Source: Anaerosalibacter massiliensis | Lineage (GTDB): Bacteria; Bacillota; Clostridia; Tissierellales; Sporanaerobacteraceae | Length of the DNA: 64,000 nucleotides | Assembly (NCBI GenBank): GCA_000751555.1 | Contig: CCEZ01000019.1 | Coordinates: forward strand, 62,001 to 126,000 | Direction of reading: 5' to 3' | In this document: positions 18,214-25,763 of the stretch, in pieces | Position numbering within the stretch: the stretch's first letter is position 1 | Layout: each line of letters begins with the position of its first letter | Program-made: the position numbers and the translations under genes | The notes under the pieces: generated by a model | Database searches by the model: none | What the model was told of the DNA's origin: nothing | The model's input: the letters and a program-made list of their open reading frames with translations, nothing else

Positions 18214-18825
18214 TTATTTAAACCTTGATACGTTAGGATTTCCTTCAATATAAAATCTATATAAAAAGTCTTTTGCTTCTTCTGAATAGTCTATTCCTAT
18301 CCTTTTTGCCTCAATAATATTGAAGTCCTTATTTTCCCCTTTTTTAATATAAAGTTTATCCCCAGATAAATCTTCTTTGTCTAATGATCTATCAATCATC
18401 ATAGCCTGGCATAGTTTACCAGGCCCATTAGTTAAATTTTTAATTTGGTATTTTGTCAATTCTTCTAATGGTTTTTTAAACCTATTCAATGCCATATATT
18501 CTAATCCTTCAATAGGTTCTATACCTCTGATTAAAACTCCCTGAGGAACTCCTTCTTCCCTTGTTATGGTATTTAAACAATTATACATTCCATAAATAAT
18601 GTAAACATAAGCCCTTCCTGGTGGTCCATACATAGTCTCCACTCTTTTAGTCCTTCTTCCGCCATAGGCATGAGCTGCCTTATCTTCAACTCCTAAATAA
18701 GCCTCTGTCTCTACAATAATCCCTTTAAGTATTTTTTCCTCTGTTCTATGCACAAGAATTTGCCCTAATAAATCTTTGGCAACAGTTAAAGTATCTCTAT
18801 TGTAAAACTCCCTATCTAATTTCAA
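18214..18825 (-). CDS. 3-methyladenine DNA glycosylase (AAG/MPG family)
   Basis: A 203-residue base-excision enzyme of the Aag fold: LGQILVHRTEE, the catalytic VETEAYLG region, the YGPPGRAYVYIIYGMYNCLN segment including the intercalating tyrosine and substrate pocket, GVLIRGIEP and NGPGKLCQA. It removes alkylated purines. It starts at TTG (18825), seven bases after AGGAGGG. First gene of a unit with the PII-like protein and the antiporter; no functional link between them is obvious. Confidence 0.92.
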   Translation of the reverse strand: MKLDREFYNRDTLTVAKDLLGQILVHRTEEKILKGIIVETEAYLGVEDKAAHAYGGRRTKRVETMYGPPGRAYVYIIYGMYNCLNTITREEGVPQGVLIRGIEPIEGLEYMALNRFKKPLEELTKYQIKNLTNGPGKLCQAMMIDRSLDKEDLSGDKLYIKKGENKDFNIIEAKRIGIDYSEEAKDFLYRFYIEGNPNVSRFK

Positions 18826-19071
18826 AATTATACCCTCCTAAACTACCTTTCATATTTCTACCTTCTCTATTTTAACACATTAGCAAAGGAATTATAAACT
18901 TATACTATAAACAAACTTTTGCGTCTCATAACTCTTTTCAGAATTAAGTTAACTTTTATTAATAAAGAATTAACAGAAATTTATTTGAAATTATTTAATT
19001 ATACAGATATCATCAATAATAGGAAGAAAAACTGCTTATCAGATTAGTATAATAAAAGAAGGAGGATTTAA

Positions 19072-21006
19072 ATGGAAAATAGTAAAAGACAAGAGTCTAG
19101 TAGGAAAACCCTTTCCCCAAAAGCTTATGAAACTGTTCCTGGAGATGAATATGAACCCTTTGTCTCTGCGAATATAACATTGCCAGAGATAACTGTAACA
19201 GCAGTTATTCTAGGTTGTTTATTATCTGTTATTTTTGGAGCTGCTAATGCATACTTAGGGTTAAAACTAGGACAAACTGTTGGAGCATCTGTTCCCTGTG
19301 CAGTCACTTCCATGGCAGTTTTACGTGGAGTTTTAAAACGTGGCAATATTTTAGAAAATAATATGGTACAAACCATTGGTTCTGCAGGAGAATCTGTGGC
19401 TGCAGGGGTTATCTTCACTATTCCTGCTCTCATTGTTTGGGGATTGGATGTTAATTTATTAGAAGTAAGTGTTATGGCATTATTAGGTGGGGTTTTGGGA
19501 GTTTTAATTCTTATTCCGTTAAGAAAATATCTTGTTTCAGAAGAGCATGGCTATCTACCCTTCCCAGATGGATTAGCATGTGCAGAAGTATTGGTTGCTG
19601 GAGAAACTGGTGGACAATCTGCTACAACTTTATTCATTGGAGCAATAATATCTGGAATTTACACCCTTTGTGTAAATGGATTTAAATTATGGAAAAGTAG
19701 CATTGGAACATTTATCAAAGGATTTGAAAATGCTTATATTGGCATTGAAACTACACCTGCACTTCTTGGAATTGGCTATATCATGGGACCTAAAATTGCA
19801 GCTTTTATGTTCTCTGGAGCCATGCTAGGTTGGCTAGTTCTAATTCCATTAATTAAATATTTTGGAGCAGGTCTAATAGATGTAGTTTATCCAGCCACTA
19901 TCCCTATTGCACAAATGACAGTGGAGGATATTTGGAGTAATTATATACGATATATTGGAGCTGGTACAGTAGTATTTGGAGGACTTTGGAGTTTTATTAA
20001 AGTTATCCCTGTAATGTTTAGTAGTTTCAAAACTGGATTTCAAAATCTTACTAATAAGAAGACAACAAATATTCGTACAGATGAAGATATGAATACGGGT
20101 GTTGTATTTATATTAACTATTATCATTTTTATAATTATGGCATTTTTACCACCATTAAAATTAGGTATAGGGAAATCCCTACTAGTTTTGATATTTACTA
20201 CATTATTTGTTCCTGTAGCAGCAAAGATGGTAGGGATGACATCTAATAACCCTGTTTCTGGTATGACTATAGCTACACTACTTATCACTTCTCTACTATT
20301 AAAACAACTTGGTGTAGTAGGAGAAGAAGGTATGCTAGCTGCTCTTTCAGTAGGAGTAATAGTATGTATTGCTGTTGGAGTTACTGGAGATACATCTCAA
20401 GATTTAAAAACAGGCTTTTTAGTAGGTGCAACTCCTAAAAACCAACAAATTGGTGAAATTATTGGGGTAATAGTATCATCAGCAGCTATTGGATTTGTTA
20501 TAGTCCTATTAGATGGTGCTTATGGGATTGGTTCTCCAGAATTGCCAGCACCACAAGCAACACTGATGTCCCTTGTAGTACAAGGTGTTTTCTCAGAAAG
20601 TCTTCCATGGATTTTAATTTTCACTGGAATGGCTATTGGTGCTATTGTAGAAATGATGGGGCTTCCAGTCTTACCTTTTGCAATTGGCCTTTATCTACCA
20701 ATTTCTCTATCTTCGGCACCAGTAATTGGTGGTTTAATAAGATGGATACTAGAAAAGAGAACATCTGGAGAAGAATTTGTTATTAGAAGACAAACAGGTA
20801 CTTTAGTTGCATCTGGATTTGTAGCAGGGGATTCTTTAATGGGAGTAGTGTTAGCTATATTTGCATATTTTAATATTAATATAGGTTTTGGTGCGAATGT
20901 TAAAATATTAGAAAATCCTATATTTACAATTATACCTTATATATTAATATGCCTAGTATTGCACTACTTCTCAAATATTAAAAAGCCAAAAAATTTAGAT
21001 GCTTAG
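19072..21006 (+). CDS. OPT family oligopeptide transporter
   Basis: A 644-residue polytopic protein with about 16 hydrophobic segments. Family segments include GAANAYLGLKLGQTVGASVP, FPDGLACAEVLVAGE, SGMTIATLL, VTGDTSQDLKTGFLVGATPKNQQIGE and GLYLPISLSSAPVIGG, as in bacterial OPT proteins of the YSL/oligopeptide type. It likely imports peptides or metal-chelate complexes. RBS GAAGGAGG. The stop overlaps the start of a PqqD-like gene by eight bases, so the two are coupled. The 246 bases upstream hold no recognisable element beyond short AT-rich inverted repeats. Confidence 0.92.
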   Translation: MENSKRQESSRKTLSPKAYETVPGDEYEPFVSANITLPEITVTAVILGCLLSVIFGAANAYLGLKLGQTVGASVPCAVTSMAVLRGVLKRGNILENNMVQTIGSAGESVAAGVIFTIPALIVWGLDVNLLEVSVMALLGGVLGVLILIPLRKYLVSEEHGYLPFPDGLACAEVLVAGETGGQSATTLFIGAIISGIYTLCVNGFKLWKSSIGTFIKGFENAYIGIETTPALLGIGYIMGPKIAAFMFSGAMLGWLVLIPLIKYFGAGLIDVVYPATIPIAQMTVEDIWSNYIRYIGAGTVVFGGLWSFIKVIPVMFSSFKTGFQNLTNKKTTNIRTDEDMNTGVVFILTIIIFIIMAFLPPLKLGIGKSLLVLIFTTLFVPVAAKMVGMTSNNPVSGMTIATLLITSLLLKQLGVVGEEGMLAALSVGVIVCIAVGVTGDTSQDLKTGFLVGATPKNQQIGEIIGVIVSSAAIGFVIVLLDGAYGIGSPELPAPQATLMSLVVQGVFSESLPWILIFTGMAIGAIVEMMGLPVLPFAIGLYLPISLSSAPVIGGLIRWILEKRTSGEEFVIRRQTGTLVASGFVAGDSLMGVVLAIFAYFNINIGFGANVKILENPIFTIIPYILICLVLHYFSNIKKPKNLDA

Positions 21007-21355
21007 ACTAAAGACACATGATAACTTATTAGAATTGATTCCCCAAAAAAACAATCCTTTTGTCTATACAGTAGAAGAAGACGATAAAATCACCTTAGTT
21101 ATTAAAAGAGAAAGCACTTGTGATAAGTTTTTCCTTAAGATTTTTAGAAAAGCTCCAAAAAAACTTTTTGTTCATTTAGATAATAAAGGAAGCTTTGTCT
21201 GGAACAAAATAGATAACAAAAAAAATGTCTTAGAATTAGCAAAAGAATATGGACATAAATACGGAGTCAAAGCAGAAGATGCTATTGCCCAAACTGGAGA
21301 GTTTATAAGAATTTTAAAAAACAATAAACTTATACAATTAAAAAATGAGAATTAA
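20999..21355 (+). CDS. PqqD-like protein coupled to the OPT transporter
   Basis: A 118-residue protein whose second half is a PqqD-type fold: PKKLFVHLDNKGSFVWNKIDNKKNVLELAKEYGHKYG, then FIRILKNNKLIQL. PqqD domains bind peptides and present them to radical SAM or other modifying enzymes. Here no such enzyme is adjacent; the partner is the transporter, whose 3' end it overlaps. Residues 1-60 form an extra N-terminal segment. A role in binding the transported peptide or regulating the carrier is inference. Confidence 0.75.
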   Translation: MLRLKTHDNLLELIPQKNNPFVYTVEEDDKITLVIKRESTCDKFFLKIFRKAPKKLFVHLDNKGSFVWNKIDNKKNVLELAKEYGHKYGVKAEDAIAQTGEFIRILKNNKLIQLKNEN

Positions 21356-21387
21356 AAAAACGGCTATTAGCCGTTTTTTTAATTCTC
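21347..21387. terminator. Bidirectional terminator OPT-pqqD / DJ-1
   Basis: A 19-bp perfect stem (core ACGGCT / AGCCGT, flanked by A7/T7) with a 3-base loop lies between convergent genes and overlaps both stop codons. T-tracts exist in both directions. Confidence 0.88.
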
Positions 21388-21942
21388 AACCATATCCAAT
21401 AATATTTCTTTTTTCAAATCTTCTTTATTTCTTTCTCCTATTAGATAATCTACTATTTCTAGAGCAAAATATACTGCTACAGCAGGTCCTCTTGCTGTTA
21501 TAATATGTCCGTCTCTTACTACTAAGTCTTCTTTATACTTTCCACTCTTTAATTCTCCCTCAGTTCCAGGATAAGAAGTTATGTTTTTTCCGTCTATTAT
21601 TCCAGCCTTTTCTAATACAATTGGCGCAGCACATATTGCTGCAATTAGCTTTTCATTCTTATCAAAATCTTTTACTAATTCTATAACCCTATCATTGTCT
21701 CTCAAATTTGTAGAACCTGGCAGTCCTCCTGGAAGAACTATTCCGTCATAACCTTCAATATCTACTATATCCTTTAATACTTTATCCGATTCTACTGATA
21801 TTCTATGAGCACCTTCTACATTTTTGCTTTCAGCAATAGAACAAGTATCACATATTATATCCTTTCTCCTTAAGTAATCTACTACTGTAAGAGCTTCAAC
21901 TTCTTCAAAACCTTCTGCTAACATAAGTAATATTTTCTTCAT
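21379..21942 (-). CDS. DJ-1/PfpI family protein
   Basis: A 187-residue alpha/beta protein: LMLAEGFEEVEALTVVDYLRR (with the conserved glutamate), VLPGGLPGSTNLRDN and the nucleophile elbow AAICAAP with Cys104, then TSYPG. This matches DJ-1/YajL/ThiJ rather than the PfpI protease. Members act as glyoxalase III/deglycase or chaperone; the exact role is unknown. RBS AAGGAGG. An attenuator-like hairpin lies in its leader. Confidence 0.9.
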   Translation of the reverse strand: MKKILLMLAEGFEEVEALTVVDYLRRKDIICDTCSIAESKNVEGAHRISVESDKVLKDIVDIEGYDGIVLPGGLPGSTNLRDNDRVIELVKDFDKNEKLIAAICAAPIVLEKAGIIDGKNITSYPGTEGELKSGKYKEDLVVRDGHIITARGPAVAVYFALEIVDYLIGERNKEDLKKEILLDMVEN

Positions 21943-21971
21943 GAATATCCTCCTTATATAATATATTTTAT

Positions 21972-22005
21972 AAAAAAAGCCTTTAACTTGAATGTAGTTA
22001 AGGCT
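21972..22005 (-). promoter_or_regulatory. Terminator-like hairpin in the leader of the DJ-1 gene
   Basis: Read on the minus strand: AGCCTTAACT, a 7-base loop, AGTTAAAGGCT (one bulged A), then seven T. No gene on this strand ends upstream, so it is not an ordinary terminator. It lies between a possible promoter (TTGATA, 17 bases, TATATA, near 22055-22025) and the ATG at 21942, as an attenuator would. Confidence 0.45.
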
Positions 22006-22219
22006 ATAAATTCCTATTTAATTAATATATACCACAATATAGTGAATTTATCAAATTATTCTACAACTATTGTCTCCTTTTTAAAATAGATTAAAAATAA
22101 AATCAGTCATTTTTTGAATTTTTTCAAGAAATACTTTATAATTATTATCGAAAATGACTTTCAATTTCATTTTTAAACACTGAACACCATTTAATTTTTG
22201 TTTTATGAGGAGGATTAAA

Positions 22220-22897
22220 ATGAAACTATTTCTTCTTGAAGAAAAGCTAATTGAAGAAGCTAATATGGGAAATCTAGAGGAAGCTTTAGATACGTACTAT
22301 CAAATGTTTAAGCTTATCTCAAAAAACAGTTCTGACAAAATATCATCTATAAGATTTGTTAAAAATTATTTGATTTCTTTAAATCAATCACTGTATAAAA
22401 ATTTTTGTAAAAATATATCATGTAAGTACTCTATGTATAAAATTAGAAATGATTTTATAGAAAGAATTGAAGAAAATAATTGCATAAACCACCTTTATAA
22501 TTTAGGGAGAGAAATCATATCTTATTATTCTAATACTACAATAGAAAGATGTATATGTACTGAAAACCCTATTGTGAAGGAAGCTTTAAACTATATACAC
22601 AAATATATTAATGAAGATTTAAGCTTAGAAAAAGTTGCCCATGAAATTCATGTAAGTAAAAATCATCTTTCAACCTTATTTGCTCGATGTACAGGATACA
22701 ATTTTTCAAGCTATGTAAATAACGCTAAAATAGAAAAGAGTAAAGCGCTCCTTAAAAATACCAATAATTCCATATTGAATATAGCAATTGAATGTGGATT
22801 TAATAGCCAGAGTTATTTTTGTTCCACTTTTAAGAAAATAACTGGAATTACACCTACAGATTATAGAATGAAAAGTTTAAAGGAAGAATCTAAATGA
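22220..22897 (+). CDS. AraC-family transcriptional regulator
   Basis: About 225 residues. The C-terminal 100 residues form the double HTH: ALNYIHKYINEDLSLEKVAHEIHVSKNHLSTLFARCTGYNF and SILNIAIECGFNSQSYFCSTFKKITGITPTDYR. The N-terminal part (1-115) is a helical domain of unknown ligand, similar to those preceding AraC domains in clostridial regulators. Start at 22220, seven bases after AGGAGG; an ATG at 22205 lies upstream of that RBS. It is divergent from the DJ-1 gene, 277 bases away. Confidence 0.88.
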   Translation: MKLFLLEEKLIEEANMGNLEEALDTYYQMFKLISKNSSDKISSIRFVKNYLISLNQSLYKNFCKNISCKYSMYKIRNDFIERIEENNCINHLYNLGREIISYYSNTTIERCICTENPIVKEALNYIHKYINEDLSLEKVAHEIHVSKNHLSTLFARCTGYNFSSYVNNAKIEKSKALLKNTNNSILNIAIECGFNSQSYFCSTFKKITGITPTDYRMKSLKEESK

Positions 22898-22899
22898 GC

Positions 22900-23095
22900 C
22901 TCTCTCACTTACGGAAGTGGAAGTTTCTAGTGTATCAAAGTCTACTATTAGTTAAGCAATGCTTAACACTTGTGGGTTGGTCACAAATCCAATATCTCTT
23001 GGCTTCTTAAAAGCATTATGTATTTCATTTTAAAATAACCTAATTGAAAAAGCATTCATCTCCCACTTAAGAAGTAGGGGTGTTCTACTGTTTAA
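22900..23095 (-). mobile_element. Decayed IS200/IS605-type element end
   Basis: On the minus strand this segment starts with CCCTACTT...AAGTGGG (hairpin at 23062-23079) and ends with CACTTccgtAAGTG (22906-22919), terminal hairpins of the type bounding IS200/IS605 elements. Between them lie hairpins GTTAAGC/GCTTAAC and TTGTG/CACAA and an open frame reading NEIHNAFKKPRDIGFVTNPQ then VLSIA-stop (22952-23029). That end resembles the ...KYILSIAS end of the TnpB-related protein at 62-63.7 kb. No intact transposase remains. Confidence 0.5.
22952..23029 (-). pseudogene. 3' remnant of a TnpB-like gene
   Basis: About 25 codons open between two stops, ending VTNPQVLSIA-TAA, inside the decayed element. 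The C-terminal LSIA matches the end of the intact TnpB-related gene in this window, and in both cases the stop codon sits in an inverted repeat. Everything upstream of the fragment is missing. Confidence 0.4.
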
Positions 23096-23165
23096 GCTAA
23101 TTAGATAAAAATAGGCATAGTTCTTATCTGTTGAAGGGGTTTTTTAGAACTATGCCAGTGGTGGG

Positions 23166-24128
23166 CTATTCACATTCTTCAAATCTACCTATAGCTTCAT
23201 TGTATAACTCTACCAACCTTGAAGTCACTACACTATCTGATATATGATTATTTTTTTCTATTATTTTCATATATTCATTTATGACATTTGCCGTAATTGT
23301 ATCTTTATTATTTGAAACTATCTTTTTATAATTATCAAAAATATCTTTTTTGATTTTCTTATCTTTTGCATTGTATATAGGAGTATTATCTGAACCAGAC
23401 ATATACATAACCAAATATTCACCATATATTCTCATTACTTCTTCACATTTTATACCTTTAGGATATTTAGTTAAATATTTTTCTATTTTTATCAATCTAT
23501 TGCCTAGTTCATCCCAAGATACTGTTATTTCACCATCTATTATAGCTGGTGAATCTGATTCTACTACTTTAATATTTAAATATTCCTTTAACTCATCTGA
23601 TAGATTTTTTTCATATTTTTTAAATATTTCATAATCAATTTTAGGGAAATAAAAACCTTCCTCATTAACTATTTTATATCTTCCCTTTATCATCTTAGAT
23701 ATTATTTTCTTTAATTCTTCATCTTTTATTTCTTCTATTTTCTTAGGATCAATATCGGAATTTGGATATAACTTAGCTAAAGTTTGCTGTCTATTTTCTT
23801 TATGTAATTCTTCTGTATATAAAGCAATATAGTTTTCCTGAAGTTTTTCAAATTCTTTTATCATATCTACTGATTCTTTCTTTGAAACTTTTTCAATATT
23901 TTCATCGATAAATTCTACAACTTCATCAGGTTCTTTATTTTCTGAAATTAATGTTTTAAACTGTATCATAATTTTTTCTAAATCATCTTCTTTAGATGAT
24001 TTAGATTCCTCTTGAACCTTTTTACTAGAATTTTTATTTTCAACAACAACATCTTTAGAGGTGCAACTAGAAACAAGCACTATTAGTACTAAGCCAATAA
24101 TTAAAAATAAATATCTTTTTTTTCTCAT
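23166..24128 (-). CDS. Predicted lipoprotein of unknown function
   Basis: A 320-residue secreted protein: KKR, a hydrophobic stretch (residues 6-21) and lipobox LVSSC with Cys22, followed by a lysine/serine/glutamate-rich linker (to about residue 50). The rest is charged and predicted mainly helical (KFDELEKIM-like repeats of E and K, EVVEFIDENIEKVSKKESVDMIKEFEKLQE). No domain is recognised. RBS GAAAGAGG. It stands alone between the IS remnant and a divergent aldehyde dehydrogenase. Confidence 0.75.
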   Translation of the reverse strand: MRKKRYLFLIIGLVLIVLVSSCTSKDVVVENKNSSKKVQEESKSSKEDDLEKIMIQFKTLISENKEPDEVVEFIDENIEKVSKKESVDMIKEFEKLQENYIALYTEELHKENRQQTLAKLYPNSDIDPKKIEEIKDEELKKIISKMIKGRYKIVNEEGFYFPKIDYEIFKKYEKNLSDELKEYLNIKVVESDSPAIIDGEITVSWDELGNRLIKIEKYLTKYPKGIKCEEVMRIYGEYLVMYMSGSDNTPIYNAKDKKIKKDIFDNYKKIVSNNKDTITANVINEYMKIIEKNNHISDSVVTSRLVELYNEAIGRFEECE

Positions 24129-24288
24129 AGAATTACCTCTTTCATTATTAAATAATTATACTTCTCATCCATTATACATTATATAGGAATTTTTTTCATT
24201 ATCAAAATTTTTATTGGATATAAACTAACTAGAATGCTCATTTTATTAAAATATATCAAATAATATTTTTGAAGTAGTTACAAAACAG

Positions 24289-24316
24289 TTACAGAATTTC
24301 CTTTCTGATGTATAAT
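24289..24316 (+). promoter_or_regulatory. Predicted promoter of aldehyde dehydrogenase gene
   Basis: TTACAG (24289-24294), a 16-base spacer and TATAAT (24311-24316), 31 bases before the start codon. Confidence 0.45.
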
Positions 24317-24346
24317 TAAATTAAGGTATTCTAAGGAGTGAGTTAA

Positions 24347-25711
24347 ATGGATTGTATTGAAACCATCTTAAAAAAACAAAAGACTTTTTTTGAATCTGGT
24401 AAAACCAAAGGTCTACAGTTTAGATTAGAAAGCCTAGCTAAACTTAAAAAAAATATAATAGACAATGAAAAGGATATAATGGATGCATTAAAAAAAGATT
24501 TAGGAAAGTCAAACTTTGAATCTTATTCTACAGAAATAGGTATAGTTCTAAACGAAATATCCTTTATAGAAAAAAATTTAAAAAGTTGGGCTACTCCTAA
24601 AAAAGTAAAGACTCCAATAACTAACTTTAAGGCAAGTAGCCACATATATCCAGAACCTTATGGAAATACCCTTATAATATCACCATGGAACTATCCCTTC
24701 CAACTATCTATTGTACCTTTAATTGGAAGTATAGCTGCAGGCAATACTTCTGTAATCAAACCTTCTAGCACATCCTTTTATACTAGCAGAATAATAGAAA
24801 AAATATTAAATGAGAATTTTAATTCTAGTTATATTCATGTTATCACTGGAGAAAGGGGCAAAAAGCTTTTAGACAAAAAATTTGATTATATATTTTATAC
24901 TGGAAGCGTTCCTATTGGAAAAATAGTAATGAAAAAAGCTTCAAAATATTTAACCCCTATAACTTTAGAGTTAGGAGGCAAGAGTCCTTGCATAGTGGAC
25001 ACAGAAGGGGATTTAAAACTATTTGCAAAGAGAATTGTCTGGGGAAAATTCTTAAACTCTGGCCAAACTTGTGTAGCTCCTGATTATCTATTAGTCCATA
25101 AAAACATTAAAAATGAAATGATAAATTATATAATAAACTATATAAAAAAATTCTATGGTGAGAATCCAGAAAATAATGAAGAATATACAAGGATAATAAA
25201 TGAAAAACAATTTAACAGACTTATCAGCCTATTGGATATAAAAAAAATAATCTATGGAGGTGATTATAATAAAGATTCTTTATATATTTCTCCTACTTTA
25301 ATGAATAATGTAACTTGGGAAGATTCTATAATGGGGGAGGAAATATTTGGGCCTATTTTACCAATTTTAGAATATGAAGAGTTAGATGAGGTTGTGAAAA
25401 TGATAAATTCTCATTCAAAGCCATTGGCCCTTTATTTCTTCTCTAATAATAAGAATAAAATCGAAAAAATTATAAATGAAATTCCCTTTGGTGGAGGATG
25501 TATAAATGATACTGTAATGCATCTTTCAAGTCCATACCTTCCTTTTGGAGGTGTAGGCACAAGTGGCATGGGAGCTTACCATGGCAAGAAAAGTTTCGAT
25601 ACTTTCACTCATTATAAGAGTATTTTAAAAAGAAGTAATTTAGTTGACCCTAATTTTAGATATCCACCTTATAGTGATAAAATAAATACTGTAAAAAAAA
25701 TCTTAAAATAA
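24347..25711 (+). CDS. Aldehyde dehydrogenase family protein (class 3-like)
   Basis: A 454-residue NAD(P)-dependent dehydrogenase of the short class-3/fatty-aldehyde type: the NYPFQLSIVPLIGSIAAGN substrate/cofactor segment, FYTGSVPIGKIV, catalytic LELGGKSPCIVD glutamate and SGQTCVAPDYLL cysteine, GEEIFGPILPIL, and the C-terminal PFGGVGTSGMGAYHGKKSFDTFTHYK. It oxidises medium- or long-chain aldehydes. Length agrees with AldH3/YwdH. RBS AAGGAGTGA. Monocistronic. Confidence 0.93.
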   Translation: MDCIETILKKQKTFFESGKTKGLQFRLESLAKLKKNIIDNEKDIMDALKKDLGKSNFESYSTEIGIVLNEISFIEKNLKSWATPKKVKTPITNFKASSHIYPEPYGNTLIISPWNYPFQLSIVPLIGSIAAGNTSVIKPSSTSFYTSRIIEKILNENFNSSYIHVITGERGKKLLDKKFDYIFYTGSVPIGKIVMKKASKYLTPITLELGGKSPCIVDTEGDLKLFAKRIVWGKFLNSGQTCVAPDYLLVHKNIKNEMINYIINYIKKFYGENPENNEEYTRIINEKQFNRLISLLDIKKIIYGGDYNKDSLYISPTLMNNVTWEDSIMGEEIFGPILPILEYEELDEVVKMINSHSKPLALYFFSNNKNKIEKIINEIPFGGGCINDTVMHLSSPYLPFGGVGTSGMGAYHGKKSFDTFTHYKSILKRSNLVDPNFRYPPYSDKINTVKKILK

Positions 25712-25755
25712 TAATAAGACTGGAATATTAAAACTATTATTCCAGTCTTATTATT
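25710..25755. terminator. Bidirectional terminator
   Basis: An 18-bp perfect stem (core AGACTGGAATA / TATTCCAGTCT) with a 10-base loop lies between the convergent aldehyde dehydrogenase and activase genes and is flanked by T-rich tails both ways. Confidence 0.8.
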
Positions 25756-25763
25756 TTAAAAAT

